Source: Euzebyella marina (lineage in GTDB: Bacteria; Bacteroidota; Bacteroidia; Flavobacteriales; Flavobacteriaceae). Taken from it: a DNA stretch of 64,000 bases. Numbering within the stretch: the stretch's first letter is position 1; each line of letters opens with the position of its first letter. Made by a program: the position numbers and the translations under genes. Below are positions 10,930-20,590 of the stretch, in pieces. The stretch covers positions 930,001 through 994,000 of the forward strand of contig NZ_JACYFK010000001.1 in the NCBI RefSeq assembly GCF_014855515.1. The letters are read 5' to 3'. The notes beneath the pieces are model-generated. The model was not told the DNA's origin and did no database searches. It saw only the letters and a program-made list of their open reading frames with translations.

Positions 10930-10960
10930 CCCTTGAGTTTATAACTCCAAGGGTTTTTTT
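10930..10960 (+). terminator. Intrinsic terminator after tatA
   Basis: CCCTTGAGTT pairs with AACTCCAAGGG (10 pairs, one bulged base) around a TAT loop and is followed by seven T residues. It closes the tatA transcript. The remaining stretch to 11240 holds no gene I can support and presumably contains the leader and promoter of the adhesin gene. Confidence 0.85.
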
Positions 10961-11240
10961 ATTTAGAAAAACTCCTACATCGCAAGAAACCATTCGGTAT
11001 TCTCTTGTCGGTGATTCCTACATTTTCCTCTAAAACGGCATTCTAATTATGCCTGATGGTATGTGCACTTGCCATCAACATATCCCTTATTACACTACAA
11101 AACGCCCCGGTTTCACAACATTAAATCGACCACAGATATGGTTTTGGTCACCTTTGCGTTGTATAGTAAATAATAATATGGTGTGCCCGACCGGCATTTT
11201 TTGCGATGCCAGAGCCCATCAACCAAGTTCTATATCACTT

Positions 11241-14200
11241 ATGCAAAGCTTACTAAGATTGTTCATTGCTTTCTCAATAATGGCAAGCTTTACAAGTTTC
11301 TCCCCCGAAGAGAATCCTAAAGTTTCACCCCCATCTGCTAAAGTTGATCGGGCATCGAATTCATATAACACAACCCTACCACCTACCTTTACCAACTGTC
11401 CGCCAAACGATGTCTCTATGTCATACACTCCCGGAGTTTGTGGGGCAATGGTAACTTGGACACCCCCTACGGCCTCTGCCGACGCGGTTAGTGTGACCAG
11501 CAATTATAGCCCGGGCGATTGGTTTTTACCCGGTACGACAGCTGTCATCTATAGGGCTGAAGATGCCTCAGGAAATGTTTCTGTCTGTACTTTTAATGTA
11601 ACGGTAGAAGATGAAGAAGACCCGGTATTCGACACATTTCCAAGTGACGTAACGTTAAATGCCGACCCAAACACTTGTACCGTACCACATACATGGGCAT
11701 ACCCAACCGCGTCTGACAACTGTCCTGCGGGAGAGGGCGAAGCTCCAGTACTCCAAGATTTCGAATCGGCCATCAACCAATGTTACACCTTTACACGAAG
11801 TAACATCAGTAACAATGGGGAGGTTAACGGCACAAGAAATTTTACAACGAATAACCTATCTAGTCGATTTAACTTTACCGGTTTTATGACGACCCCCGTA
11901 TTTTATTTTAATGGATATGGGGAAATTACATTCTCACATTTTGTTTCTACAATAAACAACGATCCCGTTATTCATCTAGATATTTTGGATGAAAACGGAA
12001 ATGAGATTATTTCCGATTATTATACAGAAAGCTATTCTGACACTAACTTACAGCAGGAAATTATACCCTTCAACCTAACGGGAAACTATCAGCTTAGAAT
12101 CAGGTACTCTTCTGATAGACCTGTGGGCGCTGGTATTGACGCCTATCTTGATGACCTTTTAATTCCCGGTACAATCGTAACCAACATCAACAATACTGAT
12201 TGTGAGCTGGCTGACTATATCATTTTTAGAAGTGATGGAACAGGTCTAAATAGTGGCGACCAATTTGATGTCGGTACCACTACCATAGAATATACGGTAC
12301 GTGATGCTGCCGGTAATTTCTCAGAAAGATCTTTCAACATCACAGTAGTCAACGATGTTGACCCCCCCTCAGGCACAGATGAGTATATATATTGTGAAGG
12401 TGAAGAGGTTCCGACCATGACCGTAACAGTAGATACGGCTGCTGGTGAAACCGCCAATTGGTATGATGACTCTGGAAATTTGGTGGCTTCGAACACCACA
12501 ACATATACGCCTCCTGCAAGTGCCGATTTTTTTAGAAATTTCTTGGTTTACTCACAGAACTCTAACGGTTGTTCTAGTGAAGACTTTTTATCAATTAACC
12601 TTTATCAAATTCCAAGGCCATCTGCACCGGTCGCCGATTCGCCAGTAGAATACTGTGTCGGTGATACGGCGAGCCCTTTAACGGCAACAGCTTTATCTGA
12701 TCACACATTACAATGGTACACTGTGGCAACCGGAGGAACGCCCAGCAGTACAGCGCCGACACCAAGCACGGCAACTGCAGGAACCACTTCATACTATGTG
12801 AGCCAAGTAGATGATGACACCTTTTGTGAGAGTGAAAGAACTCAGATTGATGTCGTGGTTTACAGCATACCTGTTGCTCCTACTTTAACACAAAACAATG
12901 TTGACTACTGTATCGGTGATACTGCTCAACAACTGGATAGCTATATTCAATCAGGCAGCAATCCTACTTGGTACGATGCTCCTACCGGAGGTAACGTGAT
13001 ACCAGGCACAACAGTGCCAAGTACAGCAAGTGCTGGAACGACCTCCTATTGGGTATCACAGACCGTTTCATCGGCGAATTGTGAAGGTCCAAGGGCACAG
13101 CTGAACATTATCGTGCATAACCCCCCTTCTATAACTTCTCAGCCATCTGACCAAACTGCCTGCGAGGGCGACACCGCAACTTTTACTGCTACTGCGACAG
13201 ATGCTTCCAGTTATCAATGGCAGTCATTCGACGGTAGCACGTGGAATGATTTGACAGAGGCAGTTCCCTATAGCAATACAACAACAAACACTTTGACCGT
13301 TTCAAGTGTTTCGAATACTTTGAACGGATCACAATACAGATTGGTAGCTTCAAGTATATCGGCCACTTGCGGAGATGCAACCTCAAATGCGGTTACCCTT
13401 ACAGTGAATCCAGCTCCGGTTGCACCTACGAGCGGTGGAGATCAAGTACAATGCGAGCAAAATCCCATTCAAACATTAACAGCTACGGCTACCGCACCTG
13501 CGGGATCAAGTATTGTTTGGTATGATGCCGACTCTGGCGGAAATATGGTTGCCAGCCCAACCTTAAGCTCTGTTGGAACCATTACCTATTATGCCGAAAG
13601 TGTTGATAGCGGTACCGGCTGTACCAGTCTTACCAGAACTGCGGTCAGCCTTACCATTGAAGCTATTCCTGCCGCTCCAACAAGTGGTGGCGACCAAACA
13701 CAATGTGAACAAAATCCGATTCAGACATTAACAGCTTCCGCTACCGCACCTGCCGGGTCGAGTATTGTTTGGTACGATGCCGCCTCTGGCGGAAATACGG
13801 TAGCAAGCCCAACATTAAGTTCCGTTGGAACAGTAACCTATTATGCCGAAAGTTCAAATATCAGTTCTGGATGTACCAGCGATTCGAGAACCGCAGTTAC
13901 CTTAACTATTGAGCCTGCTCCCTCAGCTCCAACAAGTGGGGGCGACCAAACCCAATGTGAACAAAATCCGATTCAAACATTAACAGCCACAGCTACCGCC
14001 CCTGCGGGTTCAAGCATTGTTTGGTACGATGCAGCTTCCGGCGGAAATACGGTGGCAAGCCCAACATTAAGTTCCGTTGGAACAGTAACCTACTATGCAG
14101 AAAGTCAAGACAATTCTACAAGTTGTGCGAGTTTTACGAGAACTCCGGTAACTTTGACTATTGAGGCAATACCAGCAGCACCCACAAGTGGGGGTGACCA

Positions 14201-17200
14201 AACAGAATGCGAGGATAGTCCGACTCAAACAATGACCGCTTCCGCTACAGCGCCTGCCGGAGCAACAGTTATTTGGTACGACGCTGCTAACGGCGGAAAT
14301 ACAGTGGCCAGCCCCATTCTGAATTCTGTAGGCACTGTGACCTACTACGCTGAAAGTAGAACATCTTCTAGCGGATGTGTAAGTGAAACTCGAACACCAG
14401 TAACACTTACCATGTATTCTAGGCCTACTATTGCCGTAACTCCGAGCTCTCAAACTTGTTCGGCAGACCTAACAACTTATGCTGTTTCAGTCGATGTTGA
14501 TAGGGGTACAGTAACCTCATCGGCAGGAACAGTAACCGACAACGGAGGAAATAACTGGACTATTTCGTCAATACCATCCGGTACCGATATTACTGTTACA
14601 GTAACAGATTCGAACTCTTGTTTCGAAACTCTGGCCATAAACGCACCCAACTGTGCCTGTCCGACGGTCGATGCCCCTACAAGTGGAGGAGATCAAATAC
14701 AATGTGAGCAGAGCCCAGTACAGACTTTGACCGCTACCGCAACACCCCCTGCAGGATCAAGTATTGTATGGTACGATGCTGCAACCAACGGAAATACGGT
14801 GGCCAATCCTGAACTAAATTCAGTGGGAACCATTACTTATTATGCTGAAAGTGTAGATAACGTGAATGGTTGTACCAGTTCTACAAGAACACCAGTTACT
14901 TTAACCATTGAGGCCGCTCCAGTCGCCCCAACAAGTGGAGGAGACCAAACTCAATGCGAACAAAACCCGATTCAGACTCTAACGGCCACGGCTACTGCCC
15001 CTGCAGGTTCTAGCATTGTATGGTATGATGCTGCTACCGGAGGCAATGCCGTCGGAAGCCCCACCTTAAGTTCAATAGGAACGATTACTTATTATGCAGA
15101 AAGCAGGGACAATACGACTTCGTGCGTCAGCCTTTCTCGTGCCGCGGTTACACTGACGATTGAGCCAAATCCTGCCGCACCTGCAAGTGGGGGAGACCAG
15201 ACACAATGTGAGCAAAATCCGATTCAAACATTGACCGCCACGGCAACAGCCCCTGCAGGTTCAAATGTTATATGGTACGATGCCTCAACTGGTGGAAATA
15301 CTGTTGCAAGCCCAACATTAAGCTCCGTTGGAACTATTACCTATTATGCCGAAAGTGAAAACGCCACTACGGGTTGTGTTAGCGAAAACCGTACTCCTGT
15401 AACCTTGACAATACAAGACACACCAGATATTTCGATTGCATCAGGACCTTCTTGCTCGGCCGATCTTTTGACTTATGATGTTAGTGTAAACGTCAGTGAG
15501 GGTACCGTAACCTCAACGGAAGGAACAGTAACGGATAATGGAGGCAATAACTGGACAATCTCCGGTATCACTGCCGGTAATGATATAACATTGACCGTTA
15601 CCGCACCGAACACATGTACTCAGACTTTAAATGTAACAGCTCCCGATTGTAGCTGTCCAGTAGTTAATGCTCCTACAAGTGGGGGAGACCAAACACAATG
15701 TGAGCAAAATCCGGTTCAAACACTCACCGCTACCGCTACTCCTCCTGCAAATTCTACCGTAATATGGTATGATGCTGCATCTGGTGGAAATGTAGTATCA
15801 AGCCCAACGTTAAATGCAGTTGGAACCGTTACTTACTATGCCGAGAGCAGAGAAAATGTGACTAATTGTGTAAGCAGCACCAGAACGCCTGTAACCTTGA
15901 CCATTGAGGCTGCGCCGAACGCCCCTATCAGCGGTGGCGATCAAATTCAATGTGAACAGAGCCCGATACAGACTTTGACGGCTACGGCAACAGCGCCCGC
16001 TGGATCAAGTGTGGTTTGGTACGATGCTGCCACCGGTGGAAATATTGTCGGAACCCCGACACTAAGCTCAGTGGGAACCATTACCTACTATGCTGAAAGC
16101 AGTGACAATACGACCTCGTGCACTAGTCTATCAAGAACTGCCGTTTCACTTACAATTAATCCGGCTCCCGCGGCTCCAATCAGCAGTGGCGACCAAACAC
16201 AATGTGAACAAAACCCTATTCAAACCTTAACGGCGGCCGCAACGGCTCCAGCTAATTCAAGTGTGGTTTGGTATGATGCCGCATCCGGCGGAAATATAGT
16301 TGCTAGCCCAACATTAAACTCTGTTGGCTCCATTACCTATTATGCCGAAAGTAATGATAACACCACGGGTTGTACAAGTCTTAATAGAACTCCGGTTTCA
16401 CTAACCATAGAGGATACACCTGATATTTCAATTGCTTCAGCAGCTACCTGTGCTCCTGACCTTCTAACTTATGAAGTTTCTGTAAGCGTTAGCGAGGGTA
16501 CCGTAACCTCAACGGAAGGAACAGTAACGGATAATGGAGGCAATAATTGGACAATCTCCGGTATTACTGCCGGTAATGATATAACATTGACCGTTACCGC
16601 ACCTAATACATGTACTCAAACTTTGAATGTGGCGGCTCCCGACTGTAGCTGTCCGATTGTAGACGCTCCAATTAGTGGAGGGGATATTACGGAATGTGAG
16701 CAAAACCCTATTCAAACTATAACAGCTACCGCTACACCTCCAGCAAATGCCGTTGTCATATGGTATGATGCCGCAACTGGCGGAAATGTGGTCGCCGATC
16801 CATCTTTAAGTACAGTAGGAACCGTTACTTACTTTGCCGAGAGCAGGGAAAATGTAACTAATTGTGTGAGTAGCACAAGGACACCTGTTGTTCTTACCAT
16901 TGAGGCAACTCCCGCCGATCCAGTAAGTGGAGGAGACCAAACACAGTGTGATGCAAACCCAACCCAAACACTTACCGCAACCGCAACTGCCCCAGCTGGT
17001 TCAAGTATTGTATGGTATGATGCCGCCTCCGCAGGAAATGTAGTTGCCGACCCAAGTTTAAATACGGTAGGCAGTATTACTTATTATGCCGAAAGTAGGG
17101 ATAACACAACATCTTGTACCAGTTTTAATAGAACTGCAGTTACCCTAACTATTCAGCCGCTACCCAATGTAGTTGCCAATGCCACTACCACCACAATAAA

Positions 17201-19643
17201 TGCAGGCGAGCCAGTTACGCTAACTGGGTCTGGCGCAACTAGCTATACTTGGGATAACGGCGTAACCGATGGCGATACCGTATACCCTTTAACCACTACC
17301 ACCTATACTGTGGTAGGTACCGATGGAAATTCTTGTCAAAATTCCGATAGCGTAACCATTATTGTTCAGGCTACTTCTGATATTAGACTTGAGAAAACTG
17401 TAGATAATTCTACCCCAAATGTTGGCGATACGGTTACGTTTACCTTGACCGCTTATAACGATGGGCCAAGTGATGACATGGGCGGTACGATAGTGAATGA
17501 TTTGTTACCAGTAGGTTTTACTTGTGTAGCTGATTCTGGAAGTGCAACCAACGGAACTTATGATATACCTACCGGTAATTGGACGTTACCTGCCTTAAGC
17601 AACGGAAGTTCAGTGTCCATTGACATTACCGCCACGGTCAATGCCCCAACGGGCGCGGCCAACGAATATATAAATGTTGCCCAAGTATCGAGCGCGGCCA
17701 ATTACGATAGCGATTCTACGCCCAATAACGATGATGGTGATCAAAGTGAAGATGATGAGGCTTCTGCTTCTATAACTCCCCAAGTGGCCGACTTAGAGAT
17801 AAGCATCAATCTTTCTCAGCCAAGCGGAAACCCTGGTGATACTGTCACCTTGACTATTGATCTAACAAACAATGGCCCAGATGAAGCTACCAATGTTTCC
17901 TTGCAAAATTTGGTTCCTGTCGGTTTCACTATTTTGAATGCTAATGACAGCGGAGTTATCAGCGGCAATACCATTGATTGGTCAGGTTTCACTATACCAT
18001 CCGGTACTACATCTTCCGTTTCGTTTGAAGTCACGGTTAACAATCCGACCAATGTGGCCAATGAATATATGAACATTGTTCAAGTAACGAATGTGGATCA
18101 GTATGACCCTGATTCTGAGCCAAACAATGATGATGGCGATCAAAGTGAAGATGATGAGGATACTATTGAATTCATATTACAATCTGCAGATTTAGAAGTT
18201 ATTAATACGGTAACTCCCGAAGAAGGTAACCCTGGCGACACCTTGACCTTTAACATCGAGGTTCTAAACACTGGGGTTGATGCCGCAACTGGTGTTTCCA
18301 TAGAAAATTTGGTTCCTGACGGCTTTACGATTACCGCAGTGAACAACGGAGGCACACAAAGCGGGCAAACCATTGTATGGAATGGTATTACCGTGCCTAA
18401 CGGAAGCTCTATAACCTTAAGTTTTGAGGTAACCATTAATGTGCCGACGAATGTATCTGGTGAATATTTTAATACGGTACAGGTAATTGCCGTTGACCAA
18501 CTAGACCCTGATTCGGCACCAAATAATGATGATGGTGACCAGAGCGAAGACGATGAAGACAATGCTGAAATTGTTTTGATTCCAGCTGATTTAAGTCTTG
18601 AAAAAAGACTAAGTGCCACTTCTTTACAAACACCTAACACTGGTGATACAGTCACTTTTGAATTGGAAATTGTGAATGTGGGACCAGGGTTGGCCACCAA
18701 TGTGACCATAGAAGATAGTCTTCCTGTAGGCTTTACGCTTCAATCGGTGAATGACGGCGGAGTTGCCAATGGCAATATAATAACTTGGAATTTACCATCC
18801 TTACCGGTCGGTTCACAAGTAGTATCATATGAGGTAGTGCTAAACGCGCCAACCAATACTCTTGATGAATATACCAACATTGCACAGGTCACAGGTTCTG
18901 ACCAATTTGACCCAGACTCTACCCCTAATAATGATGATGGCGATCAAAGTGAAGACGATGAGGCCAGCTATACCATAGATGCCCCAACAGTAGATTTAGA
19001 AGTAACCAAAGCTGTAGATAAAGCGCAGACCTTTTATGGCGATACGGTCACCTTTACAGTAACCGTAACCAACAATAGCACTTATGACGCCACCAATGTG
19101 GGTATTGAAGATATTCTGCCCGGTGGTTATACTATGGTGTCTCACAACGCAGACTTGGGTGCTTATGACGAGGGTATTTCTGTTTGGGAAATTCCTTCTA
19201 TCACCGTTGGGGAAACAGCTACTCTTCAAATGACAGTTACCGTTAACGAAGATGGGCAATATACCAATATTGCAGAGCTCATTTATGTTGACCAAATAGA
19301 CCCAAACACCGATAATGACAGGACCGAAGCCACCCCAGAAATCACACAATCGGAATGCCTAACGGTCTATAACGAAATTTCACCGAATGGAGATGGTGCC
19401 AATGATATATTCTACATAGAATGTATCGAGCAATATCCGAATAATAGCCTAACCGTTTTCAATAGATGGGGAGCCACTGTTTTCAGTGCCCAGAATTATA
19501 ATAACACGTGGAACGGTAAGACTATAAATAATGCAACTATTGGATCGGACGATAATCTTCCGGTTGGCACCTATTATTACACTTTGGAATTGGGAGACGG
19601 AAGTACACCCCCTAAATCAGGTTGGTTGTACATCAGCAGATAA
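11241..19643 (+). CDS. Giant T9SS type B surface adhesin with Ig-like higher-order repeats and DUF11 domains
   Basis: The protein is 2800 aa from ATG 11241. I chose this start because MQSLLRLFIAFSIMASFTSFS is a good signal peptide; frame-open codons upstream to 11049 lack one. In order: two hyalin-repeat (HYR) domains (about 49-373), the second interrupted by a beta-sandwich-like insert (164-319); four Ig-like domains (381-727); twelve 84-aa Ig-like repeats with three 80-81-aa modules (728-1976); a short PKD-like piece; five DUF11 domains (about 2046-2703), four ending in acidic NNDDGDQSEDDE loops; and a gliding-motility C-terminal domain with ISPNGDGANDIF and FNRWGATVF, the T9SS type B sorting signal. 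It should be secreted and surface-attached, probably for adhesion. The SprF-like gene follows 9 bp later, as expected for a cargo and partner pair. Confidence 0.88.
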   Translation: MQSLLRLFIAFSIMASFTSFSPEENPKVSPPSAKVDRASNSYNTTLPPTFTNCPPNDVSMSYTPGVCGAMVTWTPPTASADAVSVTSNYSPGDWFLPGTTAVIYRAEDASGNVSVCTFNVTVEDEEDPVFDTFPSDVTLNADPNTCTVPHTWAYPTASDNCPAGEGEAPVLQDFESAINQCYTFTRSNISNNGEVNGTRNFTTNNLSSRFNFTGFMTTPVFYFNGYGEITFSHFVSTINNDPVIHLDILDENGNEIISDYYTESYSDTNLQQEIIPFNLTGNYQLRIRYSSDRPVGAGIDAYLDDLLIPGTIVTNINNTDCELADYIIFRSDGTGLNSGDQFDVGTTTIEYTVRDAAGNFSERSFNITVVNDVDPPSGTDEYIYCEGEEVPTMTVTVDTAAGETANWYDDSGNLVASNTTTYTPPASADFFRNFLVYSQNSNGCSSEDFLSINLYQIPRPSAPVADSPVEYCVGDTASPLTATALSDHTLQWYTVATGGTPSSTAPTPSTATAGTTSYYVSQVDDDTFCESERTQIDVVVYSIPVAPTLTQNNVDYCIGDTAQQLDSYIQSGSNPTWYDAPTGGNVIPGTTVPSTASAGTTSYWVSQTVSSANCEGPRAQLNIIVHNPPSITSQPSDQTACEGDTATFTATATDASSYQWQSFDGSTWNDLTEAVPYSNTTTNTLTVSSVSNTLNGSQYRLVASSISATCGDATSNAVTLTVNPAPVAPTSGGDQVQCEQNPIQTLTATATAPAGSSIVWYDADSGGNMVASPTLSSVGTITYYAESVDSGTGCTSLTRTAVSLTIEAIPAAPTSGGDQTQCEQNPIQTLTASATAPAGSSIVWYDAASGGNTVASPTLSSVGTVTYYAESSNISSGCTSDSRTAVTLTIEPAPSAPTSGGDQTQCEQNPIQTLTATATAPAGSSIVWYDAASGGNTVASPTLSSVGTVTYYAESQDNSTSCASFTRTPVTLTIEAIPAAPTSGGDQTECEDSPTQTMTASATAPAGATVIWYDAANGGNTVASPILNSVGTVTYYAESRTSSSGCVSETRTPVTLTMYSRPTIAVTPSSQTCSADLTTYAVSVDVDRGTVTSSAGTVTDNGGNNWTISSIPSGTDITVTVTDSNSCFETLAINAPNCACPTVDAPTSGGDQIQCEQSPVQTLTATATPPAGSSIVWYDAATNGNTVANPELNSVGTITYYAESVDNVNGCTSSTRTPVTLTIEAAPVAPTSGGDQTQCEQNPIQTLTATATAPAGSSIVWYDAATGGNAVGSPTLSSIGTITYYAESRDNTTSCVSLSRAAVTLTIEPNPAAPASGGDQTQCEQNPIQTLTATATAPAGSNVIWYDASTGGNTVASPTLSSVGTITYYAESENATTGCVSENRTPVTLTIQDTPDISIASGPSCSADLLTYDVSVNVSEGTVTSTEGTVTDNGGNNWTISGITAGNDITLTVTAPNTCTQTLNVTAPDCSCPVVNAPTSGGDQTQCEQNPVQTLTATATPPANSTVIWYDAASGGNVVSSPTLNAVGTVTYYAESRENVTNCVSSTRTPVTLTIEAAPNAPISGGDQIQCEQSPIQTLTATATAPAGSSVVWYDAATGGNIVGTPTLSSVGTITYYAESSDNTTSCTSLSRTAVSLTINPAPAAPISSGDQTQCEQNPIQTLTAAATAPANSSVVWYDAASGGNIVASPTLNSVGSITYYAESNDNTTGCTSLNRTPVSLTIEDTPDISIASAATCAPDLLTYEVSVSVSEGTVTSTEGTVTDNGGNNWTISGITAGNDITLTVTAPNTCTQTLNVAAPDCSCPIVDAPISGGDITECEQNPIQTITATATPPANAVVIWYDAATGGNVVADPSLSTVGTVTYFAESRENVTNCVSSTRTPVVLTIEATPADPVSGGDQTQCDANPTQTLTATATAPAGSSIVWYDAASAGNVVADPSLNTVGSITYYAESRDNTTSCTSFNRTAVTLTIQPLPNVVANATTTTINAGEPVTLTGSGATSYTWDNGVTDGDTVYPLTTTTYTVVGTDGNSCQNSDSVTIIVQATSDIRLEKTVDNSTPNVGDTVTFTLTAYNDGPSDDMGGTIVNDLLPVGFTCVADSGSATNGTYDIPTGNWTLPALSNGSSVSIDITATVNAPTGAANEYINVAQVSSAANYDSDSTPNNDDGDQSEDDEASASITPQVADLEISINLSQPSGNPGDTVTLTIDLTNNGPDEATNVSLQNLVPVGFTILNANDSGVISGNTIDWSGFTIPSGTTSSVSFEVTVNNPTNVANEYMNIVQVTNVDQYDPDSEPNNDDGDQSEDDEDTIEFILQSADLEVINTVTPEEGNPGDTLTFNIEVLNTGVDAATGVSIENLVPDGFTITAVNNGGTQSGQTIVWNGITVPNGSSITLSFEVTINVPTNVSGEYFNTVQVIAVDQLDPDSAPNNDDGDQSEDDEDNAEIVLIPADLSLEKRLSATSLQTPNTGDTVTFELEIVNVGPGLATNVTIEDSLPVGFTLQSVNDGGVANGNIITWNLPSLPVGSQVVSYEVVLNAPTNTLDEYTNIAQVTGSDQFDPDSTPNNDDGDQSEDDEASYTIDAPTVDLEVTKAVDKAQTFYGDTVTFTVTVTNNSTYDATNVGIEDILPGGYTMVSHNADLGAYDEGISVWEIPSITVGETATLQMTVTVNEDGQYTNIAELIYVDQIDPNTDNDRTEATPEITQSECLTVYNEISPNGDGANDIFYIECIEQYPNNSLTVFNRWGATVFSAQNYNNTWNGKTINNATIGSDDNLPVGTYYYTLELGDGSTPPKSGWLYISR
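13422..17168 (+). repeat. Array of twelve 252-bp Ig-like repeats and three ~240-bp modules, organised as a 996-bp higher-order repeat
   Basis: Twelve 84-codon units begin with variants of APTSGGDQTQCEQNP and contain WYDA and YYAES. After units 4, 7 and 10 there is a second module with the motif GTVTDNGGNNWTIS. The equivalent GGT codon of that module lies at 14505, 15501 and 16497, exactly 996 bp apart each time. Units 5, 8 and 11 share ATATPPA, and units 6, 9 and 12 share DNTTSC, so the repeat that was copied is three Ig units plus one module. Confidence 0.9.
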
Positions 19644-19652
19644 GAATTGTAT

Positions 19653-20579
19653 ATGACAAAAGTTAAAGGAAAATATAAAATATTAGCGTTTGCGATGCTG
19701 GCATCAGCTGCCTTTTACGGGCAACAAGATCCTCAATATACGCAATACCAATATAACCCACTGACCGTTAATGCAGGTTATGCGGGATCTCGGGGCCATT
19801 TGACCATGCTTTCGCTCTATCGAAGCCAATGGCAGGGTATTGAGGGCTCTCCTCAAACTATAACGTTCGGTATAGATACTCCGGTTGGTAAGTTTGATGG
19901 ACTGGGCCTTTCAGTAATTCAAGATGAACTTGGTCCATCGACCGAAACTTATATCGATGGCAACTACGCTCATCAACTGGTTATCAACCGAAAAGGCCAT
20001 CGACTAGGGCTAGGCCTAAAAGCAGGTATACGATTGTTCAGCCTTGATTTTTCAAAAGGTATTCGAAGGGACCAAGATGATAACGTATTTAATGAAAATG
20101 TGAACGGAAAGGTTTTACCATCTATTGGAGCTGGGGCCTTCTATTATTCCGATAAGGCTTATTTCGGTCTAAGTGTTCCGAATTTATTTCCATCCGAACA
20201 TTATGATAGAGAGATTGAGCGAAAATCGGATGAAGAAATGCATATTAACCTGATTGCGGGTTACGTTTTCGATGTGAACGAATCTCTCAAGTTCAAACCA
20301 TCCATTTTTGCCAAACAAGTTATCGGAGCCCCTGTATCTATTGATGTTTCCGGTAATTTCCTGATATACGAAAAATTGAACCTTGGCGTTAACTATAGGT
20401 GGGACGATTCAGTGGCCGGTATTTTCGGACTACAGATTTCGCCCCAATTGAACTTTGGCTACGCCTATGATTATTCTATTAGTGATTTAAACAACTATAA
20501 CTCAGGAACCCACGAAATTTTTCTTCGATATCAATGGATATCGAGAATCAACAGATTGAAATCCCCTAGATTTTTCTAA
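19653..20579 (+). CDS. PorP/SprF-family T9SS outer-membrane protein
   Basis: A 308-aa protein with signal peptide MTKVKGKYKILAFAMLASAAFYG and the family start QQDPQYTQYQYNPLTVNAGYAG, followed by alternating beta strands and an aromatic C-terminal strand region. PorP/SprF proteins are outer-membrane barrels that work with individual T9SS type B cargo, delivering or anchoring it at the surface. A TTG at 19647 is in frame, but ATG 19653 gives a better signal peptide. It sits 9 bp after the giant adhesin and 11 bp before the OmpA gene, making a cargo-barrel-anchor operon. Confidence 0.93.
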   Translation: MTKVKGKYKILAFAMLASAAFYGQQDPQYTQYQYNPLTVNAGYAGSRGHLTMLSLYRSQWQGIEGSPQTITFGIDTPVGKFDGLGLSVIQDELGPSTETYIDGNYAHQLVINRKGHRLGLGLKAGIRLFSLDFSKGIRRDQDDNVFNENVNGKVLPSIGAGAFYYSDKAYFGLSVPNLFPSEHYDREIERKSDEEMHINLIAGYVFDVNESLKFKPSIFAKQVIGAPVSIDVSGNFLIYEKLNLGVNYRWDDSVAGIFGLQISPQLNFGYAYDYSISDLNNYNSGTHEIFLRYQWISRINRLKSPRFF

Positions 20580-20590
20580 TATCCCAAATC

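Noticed and set aside
11049-11240. Upstream extension of the adhesin reading frame (64 codons)
   Set aside because: It has no signal peptide, is rich in Cys, Trp and His unlike the rest, and the ATG at 11241 begins a good signal peptide.
14067-14453. Long open frames on the minus strand opposite the repeat arrays (also 18140-18709 and 57422-57961)
   Set aside because: They are shadows: they lie fully antisense to clearly coding repeats, and the translations are low-complexity and resemble no protein family.
13422-17168. CRISPR-like regular repetition
   Set aside because: Units are 252 bp, in one open frame, divergent and without unique spacers, with no cas genes. They are protein domain repeats.
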